A stretch of 64,000 nt of DNA from Enoplolaimus lenunculus (lineage: Eukaryota; Nematoda; Enoplea; Enoplida; Thoracostomopsidae). The DNA is taken from positions 38,495 to 102,494 of the forward strand of contig JASANG010001152.1 of the NCBI GenBank assembly GCA_030248215.1, given 5' to 3'. Position 1 is the first letter of the stretch. Each line of letters begins with the position of its first letter. The notes beneath the pieces are model-generated. The model was given only the letters and a program-made list of their open reading frames with translations, made no database searches and had not been told where the DNA came from. The translations under genes and the position numbers were made by a program. Positions 38,401 through 53,400 of this stretch are shown here, piece by piece.

Positions 38401-41400
38401 CCTCGAAAGTGTTCACTTTCGAATGCCCCGGGCATGCTAAACGCCGCCTTGCGTTTTGATGTTGATTTTTGTTCACTTCCGAATTCTGTTGACTTTATAA
38501 AGCTGGAGCTCGCATTATCATAGCTATGGTAAAGCAGTGATTTGGGTGTCTAAATCATACAGCTTTATCTATTCAAGTAGGATACTGATCATTTGGTGTG
38601 AAAACGCAGATAAATAAATATCCATTCGAAAAGCGCCGTTGAAGTTGAAAAATATTTTTGAAAAATGTCTCGGCCTAAGCCTAAGCCTAAGCTAACTTAA
38701 ATGTATCAAAATTTTATTGCCGTACAAGGGTTGTCCTGTACTCGCCGAACGCTGCCGGACGCCACCGCGTGGCGTGACAAAATTTGGGTATGAAAAATTG
38801 TCGCACGCCATCAAATAGTCTTTGTCCATATTTTTTTGTTACCAACGCATAAACGATACGCAGCGGCGGGGGGCGGGCGTGGTGCCGGAGTCCAACACAG
38901 GAAAGTATAGCGCAACCCTTCGAAAAATAAATAGATATTGTACGTAGCGCTCGACCTTAATCTCCATGACCCATTCCTAATCAGTAAATCGAACGTTGCA
39001 TGCATGCCTAGTATGTGACTAAAGGTCAAGTTACTATTACATCATGGGTAGAATTTTCAGTCGAAAAACTTGTTCATTTTAAACCTGCATAATTAATAAA
39101 ACTTAACTGTTCCCTGCCTCCAATTTACACCGATGTTCTCAAATGCGTACAGCAGGGTTCCAACAGGAACTAAGCTTTACCGGAACACGAACAGGAATTG
39201 AATTTTTGTGCAGGTACCGAAGAAGAACAGTAATCAGAATTTGAAATAAATTTTCATCACCGAATTACTGTTGGACTTTTCCGAAACGTAGCCAACAAGT
39301 TGCTTAAGCTAACTTTAAGGTTTTTTGTCATCAAGGTTTGTGAAAACTCACCAGGCAGGTTTTTAGATTAACAGTTTATTAAGAAAATAGGCTTTACTGC
39401 AAAAACACTCATTTCGAAATACCAGCTATTTACTGACAAAGTTTCCAATACTTAGATAATTAGGAACAATTTACAACAAAACTGTAAAAATTCTGGTTCC
39501 TTAGGAACAGAAATAGGAACGGGAACAGAATATTTGCAGGAATTCCAGCCGGAACAGGAATTCCGGTGGAAACATGGCGTCCGGCATATATCACCTGTGT
39601 AGCGATAACCATTCAAACTGACGAACTCTTGCAATTGCGAAATTCAGAAATAAGACAGAGGTAGGACAGCTTTCATTCAAGAGTTGTGCTGATTTTCGTA
39701 CTTAGTGTAATGCTGATCTTGTGAAGATTTTCAATTGCTAAAAGTTCACTCGAAATCCTAAGTGCCAGTTTTAAACAGTAACCTATTTTACTGCTGTTAA
39801 GCTCAGGATATTAACTACAAGTGTCTACTTCTAGTAACAATTGGTATCATTCAGTATTAGAAGTGGTATAACCATAAATTGTTATGACCATTTCTTTGTA
39901 GAGAATTCCTTTAAATGTTACCTACAAATTTTTCTGCTACACTGCCGGTGTTGTGGAGAAAATCAGACCCCCGCACAAATCATAAACCCAGTCTGATCTT
40001 TCCTAGGAAAAGCTAGACGGAGGTCTGATTTTTCGGGCGTCTAACTCTTCCTGCAACACCAGGCAAAGATGTCAACGGCAGTTTCCCCTCGTACGTGTTT
40101 AATATTAGGGCAAATTTAAATAAAGCACATGATAAAATATCAGTTGTCGGTGAAACTTTGGAGCCGATTTCGTTTCAACAGCGTCGAATTAACTATTCTG
40201 ATTAAGGTTTTCAAATAGGCCGACAAAGTATAACGATATATTGACTATTGGAAGCAGTGTCGGATCCAGAAAATTCGCATGGGAGAGGCCGCGCGTAATA
40301 TGAACAATCCTTCCCTTAGCAAACTACCGATAATTCGTAAAAAATTCTCAGCGGACAAATTGTGTATTATAAAACACACGATGTATTGGTACGTACAATG
40401 GCGGATCCATGGGGGGCCCACCCCGTCCGTGGCCCCCCCCAACAGCATCTCGGCAAAAATTATATAGTGTCACTTGCTGTTCTACGCTGTTTATTTCTTT
40501 GTTTTATACACAATAGTATAAGCAGCTTATAATAAGCTCCGTCTTATTTCCCCCTCTCATTTGGGACACTACAGTATGGGTCAAAAATAAGTTTATTACC
40601 TGTGAAATTTTGGCCCCCCCCCATTTTGAGATCCTGGATCCGCCACTGGGTACGTAATGAACCGAACTCACGAGCAAGAAGCCAACCGCAATTTTAGAAT
40701 GAAATTTTTAACAACGATATTTGTTTTCAACTTCTACCGGCGGGAGTTAGACATTGGTTCCCCCCTGCCAATCCGCTAGTAAAACAAAGGCGGACGTTTC
40801 TTTTCATTGAGGTGCGACCCACAATTTTTTAACTAAAAAAATCGACATATTACAACTTTATAAATACATAATCTTGAGGTGTTTTCAGGATACTGTAGAG
40901 TCAATTTAGTGTCAACTCTGACCCCAAACGGTCTATTTTGTTTGTCGACAATGGTCAAGGGGTTTCAAGTAAGACTCATGCATCATCGTAGTTTATCCCG
41001 GGGCTGGTTGTGAGGTTCAACGCTATTCGGTGCGTGGTTTGCATGCTTTGGATTTTACGGAGTGCATTTTTAGTGATGGCGGGATTTGGATTGTGTGGTT
41101 ACTAAATATGACTGGCGAAACTTCGGTTTTTATTTCAAAATCAAAACATAGGGGAAATTGTTATGGCAACCAGTGATAATAGCGTCTTTGAGTCATATCC
41201 TCAAATGTTACAGTAAATTTATATCCTCAAATGTTACAGTAAATTTCGGCCTTCGGCTCGTGGCTTTATAGGGTATTTATTAAAAAGACAAGGTATGGGA
41301 TAGATTTCTGTAGCATTTTTGTTCGTCAATCCGAAAGCATTTAGGGCTACCCGTAAGTCCAGCTCAACTCATGGTTTTAATGTTTTATGGTACATAGTTG

Positions 41401-44400
41401 CCAGTGGTGGATCCAGAGTCTTGACGATTGACTGCGCCATATATAATCGTGAAGAAAACTCGCGAGCAAAGCGAGCAAGAAAGCGAGCGCAACCGTAGTA
41501 CTAAATCTTAATAGAAAATTTTGGTTTTGGTTGATGTTGCGGGGTTAGGCCATTGCGGCCTCTTATCCGCCAATGTTTGTTGTTTACTTGGATGCTTAGT
41601 GCTCTATAGAATGGTGTTGAGTTCGCTTATGGTTCTTGGAATCAATTGTGCAAATAGTCATTGGTGTAGCGTTGCATATGTTTTTGGTGTTTTTCTTTAA
41701 TTCGCCGCTACAGGATCGCGTATCCTTGTATCACGCCCGAAGCCAGCTCACCTTATACTAGGGGCAGCTAAAACCTTTTCACGAAGGCGTACAAAGGTTT
41801 TCGTAAAACGTTTCCAAGGGGCTGGGTTCCTGTGTCCACCATGACTAGGAACTCGTCTTGTATACGTCCTTGGTTAGTGTTTATTTTCAAAATTCTTCAC
41901 CGGACGACTTGAATCGTGTGAGGTTTTTGTCCGTCTAATAACGTTGTTGAAGTGTTGTTGCTTTCAATGGTCAAATTGCGGTTTATAAACGTTTTTGTTT
42001 AATTTTGGCAAGTTTTTAGCAAAATATATCAAAAACTGCGGCCTATAAAACGCTAAAAATTTGAACTATAAAATTACTCCAAGTTTGCTGTGTCTGTGTA
42101 TACAATTAGCGATTAAATGATTTTGGTTTCAACTGTTCACAGTTATCTGCTGCAACCTCCACAAGACAACTGTATATAGGAGACGGGGTTAATAAGAAAA
42201 CACTTTTGAAACGGGTTTCTTGTGTTTACCAAGCTGAATTCTCAAAACTTCTGGACAAAAACGTCAACGGAGGTTGGATTTGTAAGCTTCGCTGGCTACG
42301 CCGTTAAACACCGGCTACTAAAATATAATTTTGTAACCTCATGAATCATTAAAGTTGACTCAACTTTATTACACCATCTCGGTTCTTGGTAAAATTCGAA
42401 AATTGAATATAGTTTAAAATTTTTTTCTATTACCGTTACAGGTTGAATTTTACGAGCATAACCTTTAAATTTATATATGTGAGCGTTACAAATATATTCG
42501 GAGCCTTTGAGTAGGGCACTATTATACACAGCTGACAATTCCGTGAAATTTAGTGCAATAGAATTTATCATGCATAGTAACGTAGTCTCATATTCGAAAG
42601 CTCACAACGTTAAAGTTACGTCCGTTACAAACTTTAGCTCGAAAACATTTAAACAGCATTAAATATTTTGACGAAATTTGTTATACACCGATTTGAAGCG
42701 TGGAAAATTTTAAATCTGTGTACACGCTTATAGCCAGCTCACCTTGCTAGTGTGGCTAAAAACATTTCAGGACGGGCATACAAGGGTTTTCGATCACTTA
42801 CAAGCAAACATGAAAGTTCTCTGTGCGCGCCAAAACTCTTCCCGGGAGGCTGAGCCGGGCCCGTAGCCAAGGGGGGGGGGTTGCCAGGGGTGCTCAGCCT
42901 CCACTGGAAAAATTTTGCCCCCCCCCTACAAAATTTTCAACCTTGCATGCAAGTCACTAAAAACCCATGAATTGCTCTTCCTAAAACATTTTAGCCCTCC
43001 TAGTATGGTGAGCTGGCTACGGACCTGGGCTGAGCCCTATGTCCTTCGTCTGTCTATTGGCCCGCCTGTGTATTGCAACTGCTTCATTATAAACTTTTGC
43101 ATGACCGCATTAACCTGTGAACCGTTCGCAGTCGGCGTTTGCTTCAAAATTTTTTGGATTTTGTAAGTTTTTGCATATTTGAGCATCTGTTTAGGTGTTC
43201 CTTCCGCACTCGGATCATTGAATAACCGCAATTTAATAAACTTTTAATCGTTTAAAAAAATAGCATTTGTTGAGGTCCGCAGATCGTTCGTTGATCTCGA
43301 AAATATTTGTTGTTAAAAAGTTAAAAAAATTTATATTTTATGCCAAGTCGAACGATGCTAATTTTATTGGGTTCACTGCTCTAGCGTTCAACTGATGCAA
43401 CAACGTCTTTAAATTGAACCGTATACGGAGGTCAGTAAATCTGTAAACCTTTTAGGCTTGGTTTGACTCTGATGGGAAGCTTGTTGAACAACTGGTTTCT
43501 AAGCGCAGTATACAAAAAAGAGTTCAAGAGTTATATCATTTTTGTAATTTCTGGAAAGACTCGGAACATGGCACTTTTAAGGTTGTCGACTAAACAAAAC
43601 GTTTTCAATTTGGCTATGCCCTACTATGGTTTCATGGTATCCCGACAATTCGTCACCCGACAACTTGTAATCCGAAATTTCGGCGCCTCGATAATTCGTC
43701 GCTCATCATTATGCTTAGGCTTAGGCGTAGGGTTTGCTTGGGATTTCGCTTAGATTTATTGATACGTTTCAGGACACTGCTAGGCAACAAGTTGTCCGGC
43801 GACGAATTATCGTCGATTCGGTTTTCAAATGTTAAAAGCTTGGGTGGTTTTTGGGGTTAACTTGTTTTATTAATTCAAGGTGTCACCGCGGCGCGTACCG
43901 AGAGCGATTTGAATTGGGGGTTGCCAGCACCGAATAAAACCTTGAAAAATTAGTTTTTTAAATATGATTAGCGAAATGATTTGCAATAAACACAATAAGG
44001 CGGCGTTTTCACTTGATACAAATTCATACAAACGAGGCGTAGCTACCCTGGCTTGTCTCTTGGTACGCCCCTATGGGTCAACGGTAAATTGGTTGAAAAT
44101 TTGTTGACTGTATGGTGATTTATGAAAAATATTTTAATTGGTGTTTTTAGTATATTATTTATAAAGGGTTTGTATAAATTCGGGGGTATAAAAATTGCTA
44201 TATATTATTATCATTTTGTCCTTGGTGTTCGCTTCTGGTATCGCTAGCAACTTTCTCCGTGGTTTCCTTACGCTGGTGTGTGCTGTGGTGGATTTATCTC
44301 GGCACCGCTTTGTGGGAACAATTAAATATGGTTCTAAGATCAAGTACGTCTTATTTGTATTAAAACATAACTGCCATACCGCGTCTATTCTTCGCTTAAC

Positions 44401-47400
44401 TGCTTGTATTCCAAAATGTCGCCGATTCGACAATGTGTCTCCGATTATAATATATGCTTAAGCTTAGAGTTAGGATTATGATATGAAGCTTAGGCTTAGG
44501 TTAGTTGATAGCCTGGCGATAAGTTCCCGGGCTTCGAATTATCACAGATTCCATAACCTGATTTAGAAAAGCGACTACGTGTGCACGTTTTGCCACAGTT
44601 TTTGAAATTCGTTGATTTTGGCGCAACGTAGACTTAGGATTAGCCAAACCTTTAGGCAAAGGCTTAGGCTTCCGATACATGCTCAACTTCAATGGTGTAA
44701 GTGTACAAGTACTGCAAGCAGCCCAAGCAATGTTGTTTGCGTTTATTATTACAATACATTAAATATTGAAACTTCATTAAAAACTTTGTCGATTTTACAG
44801 CATTTAACTGCGGCCATATGTTATTTTGTCGAGAAGTTTGTGATAAATTGAAAAAACCGATAAAAAAATCATCTTCTTTAACACAGAACCGTTTGAAGAA
44901 TAAAGTTTTTTTTACAAAATTAAAAAATTCTGACAACATTTTTGGTTTTAAACTGTTCGCTGAACAGCTGCTTATTTTCTTCACAGTTTTTTAATTGCAG
45001 GAGTTTCGTTTTTTTGGGTAACAATTATTAATAAAAACACGCGTTGGTCTACGCTGCGTTTAAGCTGCGTACGGAGGTTATTTCTAAATGTTGCTGATTT
45101 ATTAAATCTAACTCTGGTTATTTTAAGTCATTTTTGGCACTGAATTTTGTCCAAACACCCAAAAAATGTCTTATTTGAAAGTGAATCAAAATTTTCAATA
45201 TACCATTGATTTGCCATTTGTCCTGGTCCAAAATTTCCTCAGTCGAAATCTCCGCGGAAAATTGAGCATAGCTTAAATATTCTACTATACGGCGTGTAAA
45301 TACCGTCCTACTTGATATTTTCGCTATACAGGGCCGTAACCTTTTATATAGGTAATTTTATGCAAAATTGTTCTACCAAATGGATAAGTTTTGGTGTTAT
45401 CATACATGATATCAAAAGTGCTAAGCGTGTCAAGTCTGCGAAATAATTGTTTCTGTTAATTATTTTAATCACCGGAGCAAGGCTGTCTACTGCTACATCT
45501 ATTTAGGGACTGAATAACGTTATACAGAACTGCGTTATGTTGCTGTAAAATATGTAAGAATCAGCATTTCGAGGTGTTTATATCTCTACACGAACAAAAG
45601 TTTGGCAATATTTTTTTTGTTTAAATTTTGGTTTACACCTAAATGATTGATAAATTGTTATATGCTTTGTATGTCGACAGATTTTTTTCTGCTTTGATTA
45701 AACTTGTGTTCTCATTGTCGAAATTTTTCTGCCATAATTAATTTTAATCGCCTGCCAAGTAAAGCACCATGACCAACCCGGAAGTGCTTTGCAATCTAGG
45801 CAGTAACCCAATTAACGTTTTGGAATTCGAAATGTAAGCAAAAAATTTAATTGAAGCTTAGCTCTGTAGCTATGGTATTACGAATATATTATGTCTTGTG
45901 CTCGTATTCTCAAATGCGAATAGCATCTATCAATAGTTAGCGATAGGTTTTCAAATTGACGAACCTCAGCAATTGAGGACTTCAAAAGTTGTACCGAAGT
46001 AGGACAAATCAAATTTCGAACCTCATCATGCGCTGGTTCGAAAGTCACTTGACCTATCACCAACTGGTGCCTAGGTGCTACACACATTTGAGAATACGGG
46101 CTTAGATAGATAGATATACCGATATAAGTAAAGCTAGAATGGTCCACATACGTAATTTGGGCAACTACTTTGTTTACAATACTTTCTTAAAATAAAATCG
46201 AAAACGTGATTGTTCTGTAAAGAGAAACTTTGCATGCAGATTGTTGTCTATTCGCTAACTTTTGTGCATTGCGCAAGGCTGTTTTACTAGTATATATAAT
46301 TATCCGAAGAATCCGAATGGCACAACAACATAGCATTGGGAATCACTAATAGGGTTAAATACTGCAAACTGAATCCATATTGTCAACTGTGTGTACCACT
46401 TTTAACCAGTTAACAACAGGTTTTCCAATGCAAACAAACAAGCCAACTGCAGTAGTTGCGAATTACAAACGCTGCATGCCCAAGTAGGTCAAACAGCTAA
46501 TTTCAAAGCTCACCGACTCGTTGTTCGAACCTTTTATACAAAATCTTATCATGAAATAGAAATAGAAGAGGTGGCTATGCACATTTGAGAATATGGGCAA
46601 TAAACTTAATTTTTTTAAATCAAAATTTTAATTTCGTTTTTTACTTTGAACAAAAAGTTTATTAAAAGCCTCAAAGTTTGGTTGAGCTTGAAGTGAATTG
46701 CTAGAAAACCGAAACATTTTCGTCGGTTATTTAAAAAAATCCAAATACAGAAAGAGCATATTTGGAGGCCTGAAGGGTGGTTTGACCCTCTGCTTTACCC
46801 TTTAAAACCCTCAACCGGCAACAACTTTCTTTATCATGAATTTTAATCTGTGTATTTTTACCAGTATAAATGTCGTGTATGTATTTGTGTTCGAGTCTTT
46901 GTTAAACATTGAAGCTAAAATGATATTTGCTCCAGATTTGTCAAAAGGGGGAACATTGGCTTGCTAAAATTAGAAATTCGGAATATAGGACAATTGAATT
47001 TATGGTAGAATTGAATAGATATTCAACTTATCATTGTTGAACGCATATTTGAGCCGAAAATAATTGGTAGGAACCCACAAATTAAGGGCACGACAGATTA
47101 AGCTAACAAAGTACCACAGTTGTATTAGGCGGGTAATTTTCTTGAAGGTAAACATATAATGATGTGTGGTATATATTTATAGGAAACAGCAATGAAGCGG
47201 TTCAATTTTTGTCGCGTGGAGCTGGTGTTATCGTTCGCATGCGCGGTTTACCTTACCAGTGTCGGCCTGAACAAATTGTAAGCTTTGATTGTTGAAAATA
47301 AGTTGTTACGTAACCAAGAGGATTGGTGGTTTGTTCTATGCTGAACGGGGTCAAGCAGAGATGTTATCTTATGTATACATTTATAGATTTGAAAATGTTA

Positions 47401-50400
47401 GCTTGGCTTTGGCATTATCCAGCATATAATCGAAGGCCTTGGGGCAGTAGCGGCTCTCGACTCTTGCACATTTCTTCCCGTAAAGTTATCGAAATTTTCA
47501 GTATAGGATTAGGCTCAGGGTTAGAGTTAGGTTTAGCATTAAGCTTGGGCTCAGGGTTTGGTGCTGTTGTACACTTCTTTCGCGCTGGCTTAGCCTAAAG
47601 GATTAGACTTAGCTTTAGGCTTATTCATAGCTTTAGGAAAAGGCGTACCTAAGCTTTAGCCTTATCATAAGTCTTCGCCTGACATTTTATTTAATTCTAA
47701 GCGTGAGACGAAACCTTCAAACTTTAAATGTGAGTAGAGAACGTACAAGGCCGGTTAGCAGGGATGGAAATCTCGGCTTCGGTCTCAGCAAGTCTCTATA
47801 TTTGGCAGGTCTCCGTTTTTGAGTCCTACTGGTTTGGAACCGAGACCAGAAGTTGAACACTCAGCAAATGTAGGTCTGTATTGTTGAAGGAAGTGATGAA
47901 ATAAATAAACGTTCGCTGCGAATCTATGAATTTTCACAGTTACGCAATTACTACCAAGCACAGATACAACTCGAAAATTATATAACGCAAAAAGTATGAA
48001 AATACGATTATATTTATTTTGAAATTTTTAATTATTTCCGATGATGACCGAAAATTGACAGCGACCCAGACATTTCATGACCGGTCTCGGTTTTTAACCG
48101 AGACCGCCCATACCTGCCTGTTAGTCTCAGGCGTGGGGGGTAGGCTTAAGATAATCGAAGGCAGCCTTGAACGGACACGAAGATCTTTTCGAATTCAGAA
48201 CTTTTCTTGAATAACTAAAACTTCTACAAGTGCGCACGGACTCGCCGGAATGACTCAATTGCTATGTATGCCGCAACCACGAATAATTTTCTCAAAATAC
48301 TCTGTCTTTTTGTTTTTCATTCAAACAAAAGCCGCCGACGCATGCTTACATCTTTAAGTTTAAGTACAATAAGCTGAAAAAAATTAAATTTTAAAACGGA
48401 AACTAGCGTATTCACAGGAAACTCCTTGTGTTTTACACGTTGTTTCAAAACTTAAAATTGTAACTGCACTTATGATCAGTGGCATGACGAAGAATTTGGC
48501 TTAGAGAGAGTCGGTAGCGAATAACAACTCGAATATAAAATCTTTAAATATTGTCAAATCGTAAACAATGGTTCATTTGAGGCAGTGTCTGTATAAAATT
48601 AATTCGCTTCCGAAACGCTGAAGGCCCTCTGTCTCTCCACCCCCCACCAACTTTCAGTATGGCCTTGCTTATAATCGTAGCGTTTTTGAAAAATCCACGC
48701 GTGTTCGCAACGAGCACTTCAAACTGTAAACAGGCTATACAAACATTACTTCAGACAGCATTGAAATTTTACTGTACAAGGTGGTGTGCAATGTCTAGAG
48801 CAAATTTGAGGCGAAATATTTTTTATTTTTTACTCTTTCTCTCAGTTGCTAAAAACTTGCCAAAAACACCTGTTTTTAGCCAGTAGTAGAGCAACTGCTT
48901 GCAATATGCTCAACGCTTAAAATTGTATCATTTATTTAGCAGCGATAATTTTTTCATTATATCATTTTGAGTTATTTAAACTCCTGACGCTGTAATCGAA
49001 GGAAACTTTAATTGACTCAAAATGAGACAACGAAAAATTATCGTTGCTGAGTAAATACAATTTGAGCATTGACCATTTGTAAGCTGTAATAATGGTCAAA
49101 GCTCAAATTGTATCTCATTTATTCAGCGGCCGTAAATTTTTTATTGTATGATTTTGAATCATAGAGTCGTTTCGCTATAAATAAAGGAAACTTTAATTGA
49201 CACTCAGTGGGAGAAAGAAAAGCGTTTAATTGAAATATTACGCAGGCCCGTAGCCGCAGGGAAGAGAGCAGGAGGGCTCAGCCCCCAAGCTAATTTTTTG
49301 GCTCTTTCTAGAAAATCTTTAACCTCACTTGTAAGTCGTCGAAAACCCTTGTATGTCCGCTGAGAACAAATTTTAGCCCCAGTAGTAAGATCAGCTAACT
49401 ACGGGCTTCGAACTTATGTGGAAAATTTTAATTGATCCGTATTAATTATAAACAGATAATTATTATTTGAATACATATGCTGAAAATCAATTCAAGTTCA
49501 AAGAGCGGGAATTATGTTTTAACAAAATGTTGATTAATCGGGCAGTGTTTACAATCAATTATAGATCGCATTCTTTCGTGAAGGTAATGATCCCGTTGAA
49601 GTTATGGACGGTGAAGATGGAATATTATTCGTCAATAAACCGGATGGTCGAGCAACAGGTAAAGTTGAGGACTGGTTCTTTGTTATGTATAAAGCACTTC
49701 TTTGCCAATTGGTAATAGCAAGAGTGGATGATTACTCTTTATAACAAGAGTGTGCAACTGGGTACATTCTGTGTATTAAAGAATGTACACGGCACGCGTT
49801 GCATTTTTGTTCGACCTCCCCTCAATCAAGGGAGGGTTTAAGCAAGAGATTAACAGTACGCTTCAGAACACCTACCCCCCTTAAACAGGTGGGAGTTACA
49901 ATTTCCTCCTTTACTACGATATAAAACTGCATAAAGACCCCCTAAACAAGGGAGGGTAGGCCAAAAACGCAACGCGTGCCGGGTACATTCTTTAATACAC
50001 AGTGTGTTCCCAGTTGAACACTCTTGTTATAAAGAGTGATCATCCACTCTTGGTAATAGGTTTTCTTAATTGTTTATCTTAGCCTGTATTCTCAAATGGC
50101 TGTAGCATCTATTACCAGTTGGTGTTAAACCCTGTAAGTTTAGAAATATTGAATTATGAACTTCGTAACTTTAGTACAGTTTTGAGACTTTAACACACAC
50201 TATTATTGTATACAGTGGCTGATTTATAGCTGTCCCAGTTCACAACTTCGAGGACCTATTACTAAACTGGCAATAGCTGCTACGCATTGCTGCGAATACG
50301 GCTCCTGGACTGGCCCGTGGCCAGCGCACTTTGCTAGGGAGCTGAAAATTTTTCACGATGGACATTCAAGGGTTTTCAATGGTGTTACAAACAAGGTTGA

Positions 50401-53400
50401 AAATTTCTGGGGGGGGGGGGCAAAATTTTTCCAGGAGATCTGTTTTACTTTAGTAAAATTGCATCTGATTATGATTGTTTGGGATTTTTTTAGTAAAACT
50501 CTAATTTAACAACACGGTAAAATCCGCTCAACAACCATAAATACTTAGAACTGACCGTTAGAAAAAAATTGTTAAAAGGGCTGAGTAACATTTCTAAAGA
50601 GGGACAAGGAACTTGGTTTAGCAAAAAATTTGGTCAGGGGACGCGAAGATGACCCGTAAGGGGGGCACCCTTTTTTCTTTCCCAGTATTTGCAGCCTGAC
50701 AGTAAACTACGCAGTAGTTGCAGTGGTTAACTCTAATTCGGCCAACAACTCGTTCGACCGACCGTGATTAGTCAACTTTCTATTGTGGTTTCAGAGGGTA
50801 TACGCAAAAGTTTCACGAGCGAGCGAAATATTTTTGACTTGTATAATATAGTATGTTAATCAAAAACACATAAAAGTGCTTACGCTTTTCTTGTGACATT
50901 TCGGGAGCACAGACATCTCTTACCCCCCCCCCTTTCAAAGAGATTAATTTATGATAATTAGACTGCTAGCCGAATTAAACATGAGCCAAGTGAGAGCACG
51001 CCGTTACAGTAGAGTCAATTTTCTGTTGTATTTATTTGGTTTTTAGGCGATGCGTTTGTGTTATTCGAAACGGAAGATGATTTCCGGAAAGCCATACTAA
51101 AGCATAAAGAAGTGATCGAAACACGTTATATTGAGTTATTTCGCAGTACAACTGCCGAAGTTCAACAGGTAGGTCGGCTCATTCCGTAGCCAGAAAAGGC
51201 GCCTAAGGAAGGGCTCAGCCCCTCCTGAAAAAATTTTAGTTTTCCCATAGAAAATTCTCAACCTTGCTTGCAAGTCACCGAAACACTTGTATGCCCCTCC
51301 TGAAAATTTTCTAGCTCCCGCTAGCAAGATGAGCTATCTACGGGTCTGAAGTTTGTGCTATTTGTTCTTCATACTAATAGGGTCGTTTGCCAAGATTTCA
51401 ATTTACGTAGGCTAAAATCGCGGTCGTAAGCTTTCATCCAGGAGGTTATTCCGAAACCTGTAACGTGCCTTTTGTGACCTTGAAATTTAACAGGATATAT
51501 TACCCGTTATCCATTCTTACGTAAGCCACTGATAATTAGTCGTATAACTTTTCAACGGGAAAATGCCGCAAGTGGCGCTGTTCACATTTTACAGCTAAAG
51601 TTACCCCAAAGTGTTGAGTTTGCTGATGAAACGACTCAAAATAATTTTTTAATTATGATAAACTTGTGGCACCTGGCACAAATTTTAATAGAAATCTCAG
51701 GCATACATATTTATTCCAAAATCTGGCTAGAAATATCTAAACAAGCAAACGAGTACCTTTTGTATCATTTTAGGTAATCAACAAAAGTATGGAAACACCA
51801 AAATCAGACGTTTCAACTCCGGCTGTGACACCAACTGCAAGCCTTGTTGGCGCATTGCCGCCGTGTTCGTTCGCCGGGCTGAGTCCAATAACGCCTACGA
51901 TAATTCCACAACAGATGATCATTTCTGGCAGTCAAAAGGATTGTATTCGACTCAGAGGTACATAACGCCGCAATCAGGAGCTGTTACAGGATTTTGGACT
52001 CTTGTGTTCATCTTCCACTTTTATGCTTAGGCTTAAGCCTTTCCTCAAGATTTTGCCTAATCCTACACCCATTGGCGGATCCATGGGGGCCACCCCGGCC
52101 GTGGCCCCCAAACAGCATCTCGACAAAAATTATATAGTTTCAATTGCTGTTCTACGCTGTTTATTTGTTTTATACACAATAGTATAAGCACGCTTTAAAG
52201 TTTCCAACTCACCTTAATTTGGCTCTGGACTCATTTATGCGCTAGAGTTAGGGATAATAGACATTTATGGACTCTAACAAGGCTTTAAGGACTCTGCCCG
52301 CTTACGGACTGTTATTAGGGATACTGACTCCCATTAATTGGGACTCAAAATGGGGACCCCCTCTTATTTTGGTCACTACAGTATGGGTCAAAATACGTTT
52401 ATGACCGGTGAAATTTTGCCCGCCCCCATTTTGAGATCCTGGATCCGCCACTGCCTACACCTAAACGTTAGAGTAACGCTGACGCTGTGGCTCAGGTGCG
52501 ATACCGCACCGTGACGGATGATGACGGACGGTTTTGACTTCGCCAGCGACAAGTATAGTGCCACCCTAAGCTTTAACCTTAAACGATAGGCGAAGGGAAA
52601 TATGCAAGAGCCGGATTATTATGAAGGCTGAAATAATTTTGAGAAATGAACAGATTGTTTTGGTTAGTGAATGAGCTTGTTTCCACTTAAAAACGATTTC
52701 ATTATTTGGTTTGTCGGAAACTAACTTATATATATTGTACTTACTTCAGTATTATATAGTGCTTAAATATGTTATAGGTCTTCCGTATGAAGCTCAAGTG
52801 CAAGATATATTGCAGTTTCTTGGTGAATGGGCTTCGCATATCGCACTTCAAGGTGTTCACATGGTTTACAATGCACAGGTAAAAAAAGTTCAAGATACCG
52901 TTTCGGCACGGCCCTTTTTTCCGCATTTAATTCAAACTAGTAGCCGTAGTTGCACATATGTGCAACTGTATTAAAGAACCGGGATTTCAAATGAACGCTT
53001 TCACATCAAGTATACAATCTCACCCCATAAAGACTACTTGACTGCATTCCATAAATAATACAAGTTTTTACACTTACAAAATTGGCCAATGAATCTACAT
53101 GTACAAATTCGTTTGCAGAACGATCATGTTTATCTATTTTGAACAACTATGTTTACTACTGAACTGCAACGGTGCCCGAAATATGTATGCAGGGTGTTTC
53201 AGCTTTAATAGCATAGATTTTACGTTTGAAAATCATACACCGAAGTTGCAATTGGGCAACATTGATGATTGCGTTCATGTATCGATGGTCGAACAGCTGA
53301 TTATAGCTCAAGTTTAGACTTATTTTTGCTAGCTTCACGCTGCAGCCTAGGCTTAAGTATACACAGGTATTTTCTTCGCTGAATCTTAGGCCTAATAGGC

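Larger units (their letters stand above)
21891..47182 (+). other. ESRP intron 8 (25.3 kb)
   Basis: Giant intron between exons 8 and 9. It holds the MITEs and arrays listed separately. In 21960-23767, 26110-28200, 30386-31140, 31810-33580, 35640-36180, 36360-37760, 39560-40390, 40660-41730, 41860-42720 and 44550-45890 I see only unique-looking AT-rich DNA with scattered repeat fragments. At 22080-22275 several TGCAGCTGCAAGT-like short palindromes cluster. No open frame in the intron has a recognisable protein motif on either strand. Confidence 0.7.

Noticed and set aside
44195-44461. Hydrophobic 88-codon open frame
   Set aside because: No family match; it runs into a degraded family-D MITE.
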